Positions 41,001-49,443 are shown, numbered from the stretch's first letter. The stretch is DNA of 64,000 nucleotides from Paenibacillaceae bacterium (GCA_900766135.1 CAAFUF010000034.1:62001-126000); one strand, 5' to 3'. The notes: generated from the letters alone by a model not told the origin. A program made the numbers and translations.

Positions 41001-42446
41001 TTGACGACTTTTGAAAGTTTAAATGTATCGCCCTTCCTGCTCCGCAAGCTGCAGGGACAAGGCATCGTGAATCCGACGCCGGTGCAGTCGGCGGCGATCC
41101 CCGTGCTGCAATCCGGCGAAGATGCCATCGTGCAAGCGCAGACCGGCACGGGCAAAACGCTGGCGTTCCTGCTGCCGATTCTGGAGAAAATCCGGCCGGA
41201 TCGCCCCGAGGCGCAGGCGCTGATCATTACCCCGACGCGGGAGCTGGCAATTCAAATTACCGCGGAGGCCCGGAAGCTCGCGGAGGCCCGCGAGGGATTG
41301 TCCGTGTTGGCCGCGTACGGCGGCCAGGATGTGGAGCGTCAGCTGCGCAAGCTGAAGAATGGCGCTCAGCTGGTCATCGGCACGCCGGGCCGGCTGCTCG
41401 ATCATTTGCGCCGGGGCTCCCTGACATTGGGGGCCGTCCGCATGCTGGTGCTGGATGAAGCGGATCAGATGCTGCATATGGGCTTTTTGGCCGAGGTGGA
41501 GGAGATCATTTCGCTCGTTCCGCGCAGCCGCCAGACGATGTTGTTCTCGGCGACGATGCCGGACAATGTCAAGCGCTTGGCCAAGGCTTATATGGACAAG
41601 CCGCGAGACATCCGGATCGCGGAGACCTCGCGCGTTACTCTGGACAGCATCCGGCAGATCCTGGTGGAGTGCACGGACCGGACGAAGCAAAGCGCGCTGA
41701 TCGAGACGATTCGCAGCCAGCGTCCGTATTTGGCCGTGATCTTCTGCCGCACGAAGCGTCGGGCCAGCACGCTGAATGAGGCGCTGCAGGCGGCGGGCTT
41801 CCAGTCGGACGAGCTGCACGGCGACCTGTCGCAGGCGAAGCGTGAGCAGGTGATGCGCGCGTTCCGCGACGCGAAGCTGGAGCTCCTGGTCGCGACGGAC
41901 GTGGCGGCGCGCGGGATTGACGTGGAAGGCGTCACCCACGTCTTCAACTACGACATTCCGCACGATGTGGACAGCTACATCCACCGCATCGGGCGGACCG
42001 GCCGCGCCGGGGAGAAAGGCGTGGCCATCACGTTTGCGGCGCCGAAGGATATGGAGGCGCTGCGCCTGATCGAGCGAGGCATCGGCCGCAAACTGGAGCG
42101 GCAGCGTTACGAGAAGAGCGGCGCCGGTCCGGGCGCCGAGAAGATCGTCGCCGTTGGCCGCACCGGTACGGGTGCGGACAAGGCGGGCGGCCCGGGCCGC
42201 CGCGGCCGCGAGGAGCGCGGCGGCGCACAACGCCCGGCCGGCCGCCGCAGCGATGCGGGCGGCGGGCGAGGCCGCTCGGCCGGCGGCGCAGGGGCGCCGG
42301 CCAAAGGAGGCCGCGGCGCGGATAGCCGCCGCGGCGATGGCGCGCGCGCTCAGCGCGGCTCCGCCGGGGGCGCCTCGCGCGCGCAAGGGCCGGGCCGCCG
42401 CGGGCAGAGCGAGCGCGGCGGGGGGCACGGGCGCCGGGGGCGTTAA
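41001..42446 (+). CDS. DEAD-box RNA helicase with Arg/Gly-rich tail
   Basis: 481 residues from TTG 41001 (GAGGTG upstream). All motifs are present: Q motif PTPVQSAAIP, AQTGTGKT, PTRELA, DEAD, SAT, ARGIDVEGV, HRIGRTGRAG. From about residue 375 on, the sequence is an Arg/Gly/Ala-rich, RGG-like tail of about 105 residues for non-specific RNA binding, longer than in B. subtilis CshA. It probably unwinds RNA in ribosome assembly or decay. The tail region is extremely GC-rich. Confidence 0.92.
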   Translation: MTTFESLNVSPFLLRKLQGQGIVNPTPVQSAAIPVLQSGEDAIVQAQTGTGKTLAFLLPILEKIRPDRPEAQALIITPTRELAIQITAEARKLAEAREGLSVLAAYGGQDVERQLRKLKNGAQLVIGTPGRLLDHLRRGSLTLGAVRMLVLDEADQMLHMGFLAEVEEIISLVPRSRQTMLFSATMPDNVKRLAKAYMDKPRDIRIAETSRVTLDSIRQILVECTDRTKQSALIETIRSQRPYLAVIFCRTKRRASTLNEALQAAGFQSDELHGDLSQAKREQVMRAFRDAKLELLVATDVAARGIDVEGVTHVFNYDIPHDVDSYIHRIGRTGRAGEKGVAITFAAPKDMEALRLIERGIGRKLERQRYEKSGAGPGAEKIVAVGRTGTGADKAGGPGRRGREERGGAQRPAGRRSDAGGGRGRSAGGAGAPAKGGRGADSRRGDGARAQRGSAGGASRAQGPGRRGQSERGGGHGRRGR

Positions 42447-42578
42447 CCGGCGCCCCCGCTATTTTCCATGTAACTTCTGGCTCGCCGGATGCGTTTAAGA
42501 GGATAGGAGCAAAGAACAAAACATCGAGGTGCCTATGAAGCGTTATGCCAAGGCACCTGCCTTAGGGGAGGAACCAGG

Positions 42579-43475
42579 ATGTACAGCAAGAAAGGCGCGG
42601 TAACCGTCGCGATCGCACTGATGTTGACGGCGGTTTTATTCGCGGGCTGCGGGAAACAAGCGGCGGACGTTCCGCAAACGCCGGAGCAGAACGGCATGAA
42701 TACGGCTGCCGGCTCGAATGCCGGTGCGGGGGAAAATGCCGCAAACGATGGCGGCGCCAAGGATGACCAGACGGCGGAAGGTAACAACGCAGCAAATGAC
42801 GGCAATGCCGGAAACGGGGATTCCGCCAATCAAACGCCAGACCCTGCCGATCCGGATTCCGGCAGGGGAGGGGACCGCGCGGCGATGGCCGACCCGGAGA
42901 GCATTGCGGTGTTGATCAATAAGCAGTTTGCGCTTCCCGATGAATACGAGCCGAAGGATCTGGTTTACCCGGACGTTCGATTCACATTTAAAGAAAAAAT
43001 CGAAAAACGCATGATGCGTAAAGAGGCGGCTGCGGCCCTCGAGAAACTGTTTGACGGTGCCGAGAAAGACGGCGTCTACCTGGCAGGCGTGTCGGCATAC
43101 CGTTCGCACAGCACTCAGACGGCGCTGTTTAACCGTTATGTGGAGAAAGACGGCGAGGAAGTGGCCAAGACCTACAGCGCCGTGCCTGGTCACAGCGAGC
43201 ATGAGACGGGGCTGGCGATTGACGTATCGGGCAGCGACGGAAAATGCGCGGCGGAAAGCTGCTTCGGCGACACGAAGGAAGCGGCTTGGCTGGCGGACCA
43301 TGCAACCGAATACGGATTTATCATTCGTTATCCGGAAGGAAAGGAAGACATTACCGGCTATAAATATGAGCCATGGCACCTACGCTATGTAGGAAAAGAA
43401 ATCTCTTCCGACATCGGAAAACGGAATATCACATTGGAAGAATACTACGATGCCGTTCCGGTTTCGGGTCAGTAA
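42579..43475 (+). CDS. D-alanyl-D-alanine carboxypeptidase, VanY/M15B family lipoprotein
   Basis: 298 residues. Lipobox TAVLFAGC with lipidated Cys near residue 24, a long Asn/Gly/Asp-rich linker (about 30-105), then the M15B fold: SAYRSHSTQTALFNRYVE, SAVPGHSEHETGLAIDVSG (zinc His and Asp) and EPWHLRYVG (catalytic Glu and zinc His). It trims the terminal D-Ala from peptidoglycan stem peptides at the outer membrane face. Not linked to vancomycin resistance genes. Confidence 0.9.
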   Translation: MYSKKGAVTVAIALMLTAVLFAGCGKQAADVPQTPEQNGMNTAAGSNAGAGENAANDGGAKDDQTAEGNNAANDGNAGNGDSANQTPDPADPDSGRGGDRAAMADPESIAVLINKQFALPDEYEPKDLVYPDVRFTFKEKIEKRMMRKEAAAALEKLFDGAEKDGVYLAGVSAYRSHSTQTALFNRYVEKDGEEVAKTYSAVPGHSEHETGLAIDVSGSDGKCAAESCFGDTKEAAWLADHATEYGFIIRYPEGKEDITGYKYEPWHLRYVGKEISSDIGKRNITLEEYYDAVPVSGQ

Positions 43476-43510
43476 TTTTGAAGTCCGTTCAGAGCCGAGA
43501 ACTGTGAAGG

Positions 43511-43537
43511 AAAAGACGCCTGCGGGCGTCTTTTTTA
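43511..43537 (+). terminator. Terminator of the carboxypeptidase gene
   Basis: AAGACGCC-TGC-GGGCGTCTT stem followed by T-run. Confidence 0.85.
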
Positions 43538-43574
43538 ATTTGTGTCAGATGCTGACCGCAACTAAAATTAACAG

Positions 43575-43604
43575 TTGACAGCTGATAATGATTATCAGTA
43601 TCTT
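43575..43604 (+). promoter_or_regulatory. Fur-controlled promoter of the siderophore ATPase/FhuF operon
   Basis: TTGACA (43575-43580) and TATCTT (43599-43604), 18 nt apart. GATAATGATTATCAGTATC at 43584-43602 matches the 19-bp Fur box at 17 positions and fills the spacer, so iron repression by Fur is expected. Confidence 0.8.
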
Positions 43605-43714
43605 TAAGAAGATGAAGTTTAAATGAATTCATGATGAAGCCGTTAACCGGACTCTTATTTTAAGATGATACATTTGGCGGGTTAATTCAGTTGGACACGG
43701 AAAGGAAGAGTGCC

Positions 43715-44578
43715 ATGGTTTCCTTAAAAACTTCGCATCTGGACATTGCCTATGAGGATCGTCTGATTGTCGAAGACTTAAACATTTCGATTCCCGATGG
43801 GAAAATCACGGCGTTGGTCGGAGCGAACGGCTCCGGCAAGTCGACGGTCCTGAAAACGATGGCCCGGATCCTTCAGCCGAAGTCCGGCAGCGTGCTGCTG
43901 AACGGCAAGTCGATCCATAAGCAGTCGACGCGGGAAGTGGCCAAACAGCTGGCCATTCTTCCGCAAAACCCAACCGCTCCGGAGGGGTTGACGGTTTATG
44001 AGCTCGTATCTTACGGGCGTTTTCCGCATCAAAAAGGGTTCGGCGGTCTGAAGTCCGAGGACCGGAATATCGTGGAATGGGCGATTGAAGCGACCCGCAT
44101 GAGCGAGTTCAGCGATCGGGCCTTGGAGCACCTGTCCGGCGGCCAGCGGCAACGGGCGTGGATTGCGATGGCGCTGGCGCAGGAAACGGATATCCTGTTC
44201 CTTGACGAACCCACGACGTTCCTGGATATGGCGCACCAGTTGGAAGTGCTGCAATTGCTCGAGGAGCTCAACGCCACTTCCAACCGAACGATCGTGATGG
44301 TCGTTCATGATTTGAACCATGCCGCCCGTTACGCTCATTACATGATCGCGATCAAGCAAGGCCAGGCAGTCGCTTCCGGCACGCCGGAAGAGGTCGTCAC
44401 CTCCAACGTGCTGCGCGACGTGTTTGGCATCGAGGCGGACATCGTCACCGATCCGCGGAGCGGCGTGCCGCTATGTCTTCCTTACGAGCTGTACCGGGCG
44501 GCAGCCGAAGGTAAAGTACGCAAAGGCAAAAACGATGGACCAGAAGAGGCTTCGCCCAAAGTGGTCTCGTTCCTGTAG
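43715..44578 (+). CDS. Iron-siderophore ABC transporter ATP-binding protein (FecE/FhuC-like)
   Basis: 287 residues from ATG 43715 with AGGAAG upstream. Walker A GANGSGKST, Q-loop ILPQNPTAPEGLTVYELVSY GRFPHQ, signature LSGGQRQRAWIAMALAQ, Walker B ILFLDEPTTFLD with MAHQLEVL, typical of FecCD-type siderophore importers. No permease or binding-protein gene is adjacent, so it must energise a permease encoded elsewhere. Regulated by the Fur box upstream and followed by fhuF. Confidence 0.9.
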   Translation: MVSLKTSHLDIAYEDRLIVEDLNISIPDGKITALVGANGSGKSTVLKTMARILQPKSGSVLLNGKSIHKQSTREVAKQLAILPQNPTAPEGLTVYELVSYGRFPHQKGFGGLKSEDRNIVEWAIEATRMSEFSDRALEHLSGGQRQRAWIAMALAQETDILFLDEPTTFLDMAHQLEVLQLLEELNATSNRTIVMVVHDLNHAARYAHYMIAIKQGQAVASGTPEEVVTSNVLRDVFGIEADIVTDPRSGVPLCLPYELYRAAAEGKVRKGKNDGPEEASPKVVSFL

Positions 44579-44592
44579 CGGAGGAACGGGAG

Positions 44593-45396
44593 ATGGGCAT
44601 GGATTATCAGCTGCTCGAGCAGCAATTGGGGATCGTTACACAGAAACGAACGGATGCGCTGTTCACGATACCGGCTGCGAAGCTGTTGGATCGTAGACAG
44701 CTGGTTTCTTTTTTGGAGCTGTATCAGGAGAAGATCAGAGGGCTTGACCTGCAAGTGTCGGCGACTTATTTCGCTACAAGCTGGAGGGTCGTGTGCGCGG
44801 CGATGCAATACATGGTGTCCGTGACGCCGGGCAGGCTCCATTTTTCGCTGGAAAATTTAACGATTCAACTCGTAATGGTAAACGGGTTTCCATGGGTTTA
44901 TTTCGTGCTGAACGATGAAACCGAACTGCCTTGGCCAGCCGGGAAACATTCGCCTTGGCGGGCAAACGAACTTCGCCGTTTCTACGGGGAGTTGCTCTGT
45001 CCGGTCATGGAGAGCATCGCCGCAGTTTCGGGGTTACCGGTGGCTCAATTATGGGGGCAGCTGCCGCTGGGCGTTCAATTTTACATAAACGCCGTTGCCG
45101 ATCGTCTGGACGATGAGGCCTCGCGTTCTCGGCTTATGGAGGATTACGAGCTCGTAAAGCAGATGCCGGGCGAGGCGTTTGGTTTGAGGCGCAATCCTTA
45201 TCAGATCAAGGAAATCCTGCTGGATGATCCTTATCGGCCAGGCGAGAAGTCGCCGATGAAGCCAACCTGTTGCTTGGCTTACCGGACGGATAGCGGGCAT
45301 GGCTACTGTTACGGGTGTCCTAAGCTCTCAAAGTCGGAACGGGAGGCCAAATACAACGAGATTCGGGAACAGATCACTGCGGCTCAGGCGAAGTGA
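44593..45396 (+). CDS. FhuF-like siderophore-iron reductase (2Fe-2S)
   Basis: 267 residues, 14 nt after the ATPase gene. The C-terminus KPTCCLAYRTDSGHGYCYGC has the FhuF Cys-Cys-x(n)-Cys-x2-Cys cluster for an unusual 2Fe-2S centre. FhuF-type proteins reduce ferric siderophores in the cytoplasm to release iron, which fits the Fur-controlled siderophore ATPase before it. Confidence 0.88.
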   Translation: MGMDYQLLEQQLGIVTQKRTDALFTIPAAKLLDRRQLVSFLELYQEKIRGLDLQVSATYFATSWRVVCAAMQYMVSVTPGRLHFSLENLTIQLVMVNGFPWVYFVLNDETELPWPAGKHSPWRANELRRFYGELLCPVMESIAAVSGLPVAQLWGQLPLGVQFYINAVADRLDDEASRSRLMEDYELVKQMPGEAFGLRRNPYQIKEILLDDPYRPGEKSPMKPTCCLAYRTDSGHGYCYGCPKLSKSEREAKYNEIREQITAAQAK

Positions 45397-45449
45397 TCCA
45401 CCGGCTTCCGCTATGGGATGCTGAGGAATAGAGGCAAAACGCAGATAAC

Positions 45450-45503
45450 AAGCACTTGGCAGACCTGAAGGAGACTTCAGGGATTCTGGACAGGTGCTTT
45501 TTT
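45450..45503 (+). terminator. Terminator of the siderophore operon
   Basis: AGCACTTG (45451-45458) pairs with CAGGTGCT (45491-45498), with an inner CCTGAAG/CTTCAGG hairpin, followed by T. Confidence 0.8.
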
Positions 45504-45619
45504 ATGTGAACCTTTCCCCTCGACCTTCCAGCGTAACATTCTACCTGGACGGGAAACCTGAGAAAGGCTTGATTCGAATAATTAAATTGTGAATATTTAA
45601 AAAACTCTCTTTTTACCTC

Positions 45620-45648
45620 TTGCAATGTGAAAAAAGTCACACTATAAT
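45620..45648 (+). promoter_or_regulatory. nox promoter with perfect TGTGA-N6-TCACA operator in the spacer
   Basis: TTGCAA (45620-45625) and TATAAT (45643-45648) are 17 nt apart; 16 of those bases are TGTGAAAAAAGTCACA (45626-45641). A bound Rex- or FNR-type protein would exclude polymerase, so repression is the likely mode. Confidence 0.75.
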
Positions 45649-45659
45649 AAAGCACATGA

Positions 45660-45675
45660 GGTGAAAGTTTTCACA
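45660..45675. promoter_or_regulatory. Second nox operator
   Basis: GGTGAAAGTTTTCACA, with centre 34 bp from the first; its GTGAA-N4-TTCAC core also fits the Rex consensus TTGTGAA-N4-TTCACAA. Confidence 0.6.
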
Positions 45676-45691
45676 ACCACGAAAATTTATA

Positions 45692-45707
45692 AGTGACGAA
45701 TTTCACA
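45692..45707. promoter_or_regulatory. Third nox operator
   Basis: AGTGACGAATTTCACA, with centre 32 bp from the second; half sites AGTGA and TCACA. It lies in the untranslated leader, 58 bp before the start. Confidence 0.55.
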
Positions 45708-45764
45708 AGATGATTCGTTATTCATGACAAATTACAGGCAACGACAATGGAGGAGGAAGAAATC

Positions 45765-47126
45765 ATGAAAGTAGCAGTTATCGGATGCACCCATGCAGGC
45801 ACGGCAGCGATCGTCAACACGGCAAAACTTTACCCGGAAGCGGAAATCACCGTTTATGAACGGAACGACAACATTTCATTCCTGTCTTGCGGCATCGCCT
45901 TATACGTGGGGGGAATGGTTAAAGATCCGCAAGGATTGTTTTACTCCTCGCCGCAGCAGTTGGCCGAGCTTGGCGTAAATACGAAAATGCGGCATGAGGT
46001 GGTATCGGTCGATACGGACGCCAAAACCCTTCAAGCCCGGAATTTGGAGACCGGCGAAGTGTTCGAAGATACGTTCGACAAGCTGATCGTAACGACTGGA
46101 TCGTGGCCGATCGTACCGAAGTTCGAGGGCAGCGACCTGGAGAACATCGTACTTTCGAAAAACTTTAACCACTCCAATACGATCATCGAGAAAGCGCAGC
46201 AAGCAGGCCATATCGTGGTGGTTGGCGCCGGCTACATCGGCGTGGAGTTGGTTGAAGCGTTCCAGTTGAACGGCAAGCAAGTGACGTTGATTGATGCGGA
46301 AGACCGTATTTTGAGCAAATACCTTGATCCGGAATACACGGACAAGATCGAGCAATCGCTCCGCGAACATGGCATCGAGCTAGCCTTAGGCCAAAAGGTC
46401 ACGCGCTTTGAGGGTGAGAACGGCAAAGTGGCCAAAGTCGTCACCGACAAAGGCGCTTATGCCGCCGACCTCGTGATTATGTGCATCGGATTCCGTCCTA
46501 ATACGGAGTTGCTGAAAGGGCAAGTCGACATGCTGGGCAACGGAGCCATCATCGTAGACGAATACATGCGCACCAGCAAGCAGGACGTATATGCAGCGGG
46601 CGATAGCTGCGCGGTATTCTATAACCCGACAGGCAAACACGCTTATATCCCGTTGGCTACGAACGCCGTTCGCATGGGCACGTTGGTGGCTCGCAACCTG
46701 GTAGCCCCAACCGTGAAGTATATGGGCACCCAAGGCACTTCGGGAATTAAAATTTACGAGGATAATATCGCGGGGACCGGGCTGACCGAAGCGGCGGCGA
46801 AGGATGCCGGACTGGACGCCGAAGCGGTATTGATTACCGATAACTACCGGCCGGAATTTATGCCAACCCACGAACCGGTCATGCTGAAGGTGGTCTACGA
46901 GAAGAACACTCGCCGAATTCTCGGAGCGCAAATCATGTCGAAAGTGGATCTGACCCAGTCGATCAATACGATTTCGGTCTGCATTCAAAACGGCATGAAG
47001 ATGGAAGAACTCGCCTTTGTCGATTTCTTCTTCCAGCCGCATTACAACAAACCGTGGAATTTCCTGAACAGCGCAGGCTTGGGTGCGTTGCCGGAAGTCC
47101 CTAAGCGGGAGACCATTCACGTTTAA
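45765..47126 (+). CDS. nox: NADH oxidase / CoA-disulfide reductase family flavoprotein
   Basis: 453 residues from ATG 45765; GGAGGAGGAAG lies just upstream and an in-frame ATG at 45747 does not have a site. FAD motif VAVIGCTHAGTAAI, redox-active cysteine in NISFLSCGIALYVGG (Cys near residue 42, as in water-forming NADH oxidase), NAD-binding VVVGAGYIGVELVEAF, second FAD motif VYAAGDS, and the dimerisation domain to the end. The most likely reaction is 4-electron reduction of oxygen by NADH, with CoA-disulfide reduction as the alternative. Three operators upstream suggest redox control. Confidence 0.88.
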   Translation: MKVAVIGCTHAGTAAIVNTAKLYPEAEITVYERNDNISFLSCGIALYVGGMVKDPQGLFYSSPQQLAELGVNTKMRHEVVSVDTDAKTLQARNLETGEVFEDTFDKLIVTTGSWPIVPKFEGSDLENIVLSKNFNHSNTIIEKAQQAGHIVVVGAGYIGVELVEAFQLNGKQVTLIDAEDRILSKYLDPEYTDKIEQSLREHGIELALGQKVTRFEGENGKVAKVVTDKGAYAADLVIMCIGFRPNTELLKGQVDMLGNGAIIVDEYMRTSKQDVYAAGDSCAVFYNPTGKHAYIPLATNAVRMGTLVARNLVAPTVKYMGTQGTSGIKIYEDNIAGTGLTEAAAKDAGLDAEAVLITDNYRPEFMPTHEPVMLKVVYEKNTRRILGAQIMSKVDLTQSINTISVCIQNGMKMEELAFVDFFFQPHYNKPWNFLNSAGLGALPEVPKRETIHV

Positions 47127-47163
47127 GCTAGAAACATAGGATATCCATTTGATGATCATCTTG

Positions 47164-47207
47164 GCCGATCCAAAGAGGGCATACGCCCTCCAGGATCGGC
47201 TTTTTTT
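47164..47207 (+). terminator. Terminator of nox
   Basis: GCCGATCC and GGATCGGC enclose an inner GGGC-ATAC-GCCC hairpin; T7 follows. Confidence 0.9.
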
Positions 47208-47230
47208 GGTAAATAACAAGTCGATCGATA

Positions 47231-47699
47231 TGAATGACAAAAAGAAGCTGCCGTCGCTACGATTCTTAGGGAGGCGGGCAAGCTTGATGTTGTCGTGCAT
47301 AACGCAGGTCATTTAGTAGTCGGCTACGTAGAGGCGTTTACCCCGCAGGACATCGAACATCTCTTTGACGTGAACGCGATCGGCATCCAACGGGTTAACC
47401 GTGCCGTACTTCCGCATATGCGCGAGCGTCGGTCGGGAACCTTGGTTTATGTCGGCAGCACCACTTCGGTGGTCGTTCCACCCTTCATGGGACCTTATGT
47501 AGCCTCCAAGTTCGCCGCGGACGCATTGCCCAGGTGAAAGCGCTGGAGCCGCGGGAAACAGCCAGGGCGATCTTCCTGGCGTTCCTGCATTTTCATCATC
47601 CCGCACATTTTCGCCAATGGACGAATGAGCGGATCGATGCGGATTTCGATGCCGTATGGAGGCTGCTATTGGGGGGCATTGCCAACGTACCCTCATAAT
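47231..47699 (+). pseudogene. Decayed short-chain dehydrogenase/reductase (SDR)
   Basis: One frame reads GKLDVVVHNAGHLVVGYVEA and GPYVASKFAADAL, the N-A-G and Y-x3-K parts of an SDR, but there is no start, no glycine-rich NAD motif before it and a stop at 47535-47537 right after the active site. A second frame (KALEPRETARAIFLAFLHFH to IANVPS, ending at 47697-47699) resembles a C-terminal fragment. It is a remnant after deletions and frameshift. Confidence 0.75.
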
Positions 47700-47772
47700 A
47701 GCTTGAAAGGGACCCTTTCCGATTTAATTCGGAAGGGTCTTTCTTATTGATGTAGGATCACTCCCGTTTTGT

Positions 47773-47801
47773 TGTGAGTGTGAAAAATTTCACCATATGA
47801 A
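47773..47801 (+). promoter_or_regulatory. Operator/promoter region 1 of the FNT gene (Rex- or FNR-type)
   Basis: TGTGAAAAATTTCACC (47779-47794) fits both TGTGA-N6-TCACA and the Rex core GTGAA-N4-TTCAC. It again falls in a 17-nt spacer, between TTGTGA (47773-47778) and the weak TATGAA (47796-47801), as at nox. B. subtilis ywcJ, an FNT gene, is a Rex target. Confidence 0.6.
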
Positions 47802-47809
47802 AACGTTAT

Positions 47810-47853
47810 CGTGATCTATGTTACTTATCCGGGGCAAATCGGCACGCTACAAT
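47810..47853 (+). promoter_or_regulatory. Possible second promoter of the FNT gene
   Basis: TTATCC (47825-47830), 17 nt, TACAAT (47848-47853). A degenerate FNR-like site CGTGATCTATGTTACT (47810-47825) is centred about -42 from its expected start. Weak evidence. Confidence 0.35.
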
Positions 47854-47917
47854 AGACACGGATCAAAAGCAAGGATGACAAGCAACAAGTCAAGCTATAT
47901 AAAAAGGAGACTGGATC

Positions 47918-48754
47918 ATGGCTTACTATAAACCTGCGCAAATTGCCGATGTCACCGTGGAAAACGGGATAAAAAAAGCGCATAATCCATTGCTGACCGT
48001 GCTCATTCTCGGTTTCTTGGGCGGGGCGTTTATTGCGCTCGGCTTTCTGCTCGATATCCGAGTAATCAGCAGCGCTCCGGCGGAATGGGGCAGCATCGCT
48101 ACCTTCATCGGCGCCGCGGTATTCCCGATCGGACTGATTCTCGTGCTGCTGGCTGGCGGAGAGCTGTTGACCGGCAATATGATGGCCGTTCCATTAGCGC
48201 GTATGGCAGGGCGGATTTCCACCGGGGAAATGTTCAAAAACCTCGTACTCATTACCTTGAGCAACTTCGTCGGCGCTTTGTTCGTCGCTTACTTTTTTGG
48301 GCATGTGGTTGGTTTGACGTCCAGCGGCCCTTATCTCGATAAGCTGGTTGATATGGCCGGCCATAAGCTGGATGACAGCTTCTTGCAGGCGTTCGTATCC
48401 GGCATCGGCTGCAACTGGCTGGTTGCTTTGGCGGTATGGCTTTCTTACGGCGCAGACAACATGAGTGGCAAAATCCTCGGGATCTGGTTCCCGACGATGG
48501 CCTTCGTCGCCATCGGCTTCCAGCACGTGGTCGCCAACATGTTCCTGATCCCGGCGGCGATTTTTGAAGGATATTACTCCTGGGGCGAGTATTTAAAGAA
48601 CTTCGTACCGGTTTGGCTGGGCAATCTGACGGGTGGCGCCATCTTCGTGGCAGCGGCGTATTGGACCGCCTATTTGAAGGACAAAGGACAAAAGGATGCA
48701 GCGGCTACCGAGCATGCAGCTTCCTCGTCCGCACCGATGGGCAAAACCGTATAG
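47918..48754 (+). CDS. Formate/nitrite transporter (FNT family)
   Basis: 278 residues with six membrane helices. NPLLTVLILGFLGGAFIALG is the first helix, AGGELLTGNMM the conserved loop L-x-G-x-x-L-x-T-G-N, and GIGCNWLVALAVWLSYGADN the signature around the pore-lining helices. It could carry formate or nitrite; YwcJ and FocA/NirC are relatives. The operators upstream and the FNR, molybdenum cofactor and TorD genes in the window favour a role in anaerobic metabolism. Confidence 0.9.
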   Translation: MAYYKPAQIADVTVENGIKKAHNPLLTVLILGFLGGAFIALGFLLDIRVISSAPAEWGSIATFIGAAVFPIGLILVLLAGGELLTGNMMAVPLARMAGRISTGEMFKNLVLITLSNFVGALFVAYFFGHVVGLTSSGPYLDKLVDMAGHKLDDSFLQAFVSGIGCNWLVALAVWLSYGADNMSGKILGIWFPTMAFVAIGFQHVVANMFLIPAAIFEGYYSWGEYLKNFVPVWLGNLTGGAIFVAAAYWTAYLKDKGQKDAAATEHAASSSAPMGKTV

Positions 48755-48780
48755 TACGAAAATAGCTAGCGTTAACCTTT

Positions 48781-48815
48781 AACCGCTTCTCCACCTTGGG
48801 AGGCGGTTATTTTTG
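48781..48815 (+). terminator. Terminator of the FNT gene
   Basis: AACCGC-TT-CTCC and GGGAGGCGGTT pair around ACCTT, followed by ATTTTT. Confidence 0.8.
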
Positions 48816-48876
48816 CGTTGTCCGTGCGGTGGCGGCATACAAGGCACGGATCTCGAAAGGTGTCATCTGGCCGCGC

Positions 48877-48904
48877 TTTGCACCATTATCCCGTTTAGTC
48901 AGGT
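48877..48904 (+). repeat. Left copy of the TTTGCAC terminal repeat
   Basis: TTTGCACCATTATCCC followed by GTTTAGTCAGGT matches the inverse complement of 50457-50484 in 23 of 28 positions. The two copies face each other around the transposase gene, 1,608 bp in total. No clear target duplication was seen. Confidence 0.7.
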
Positions 48905-48928
48905 ATCCAAGAAACGAGCTAGATAAGC

Positions 48929-49443
48929 TTACGGTAAGGAAGCCTTACGGTAAGAAAGTAGATCAAATTGAAATGGACTAGTTGCTTTGGCACAGAGAAG
49001 TACGTTGAAGTAGATAGATCGGCAGCGAGGCAGACAGATCGCTAGAGAGCAGATGGATTGTAGTAAGATTGATAGGTAGCTGTGAAACAAATACGCCGCG
49101 TTCAACTAAATAGGTCACAGTGTAGCAGATAGGTACTGTAATGCAGATAGTCGCGTTGAAGTAGATGGGTTGATCGCAATGAAGCAGATAGGCTCTAAAG
49201 AAGCATTGGATCGTAATAAAATAGATAAGTCGTAGCAAATAACGTACTGTAACGCAGATAATTGCGTTGAAGTAGATGGGTTGGTCGCAATGAAGCAGAT
49301 AGGCTCTAAAGAAGCATTGGATCGCAATAAAATAGATAAGTCGTAGCAAAGAACGTACTGTAATGCAGATAGTCGCGTTCAAGTATTACAGGTCGCAGTA
49401 TAGTAGATCAGCCGTTCGTGCCAAGCAAATAGCTGTAGCTCGA
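48929..49443. repeat. Low-complexity region with two-plus copies of a 111-bp tandem repeat
   Basis: No gene. Two copies of a 16-nt unit with the palindrome CTTACGGTAAG (about 48929-48960) are followed by sequence rich in AGATAG. From 49133 to 49354 two 111-bp units are nearly identical and a partial third runs to about 49382. Each unit includes GCAGATAGGCTCTAAAGAAG. A minus-strand frame through it codes only for the repeat and is not considered a gene. Confidence 0.8.

Noticed and set aside
41019..42428. 469-codon open frame antisense to the DEAD-box helicase
   Set aside because: Ala/Arg-rich shadow caused by high GC; the plus strand has all helicase motifs.
48978..49382. 134-codon minus-strand frame with internal repeats
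   Set aside because: It only translates the 111-bp tandem repeat, has no ribosome site and low-complexity composition.
49133..49382. Possible CRISPR array
   Set aside because: Units are 111 bp and nearly identical along their whole length, with no spacers and no cas genes.
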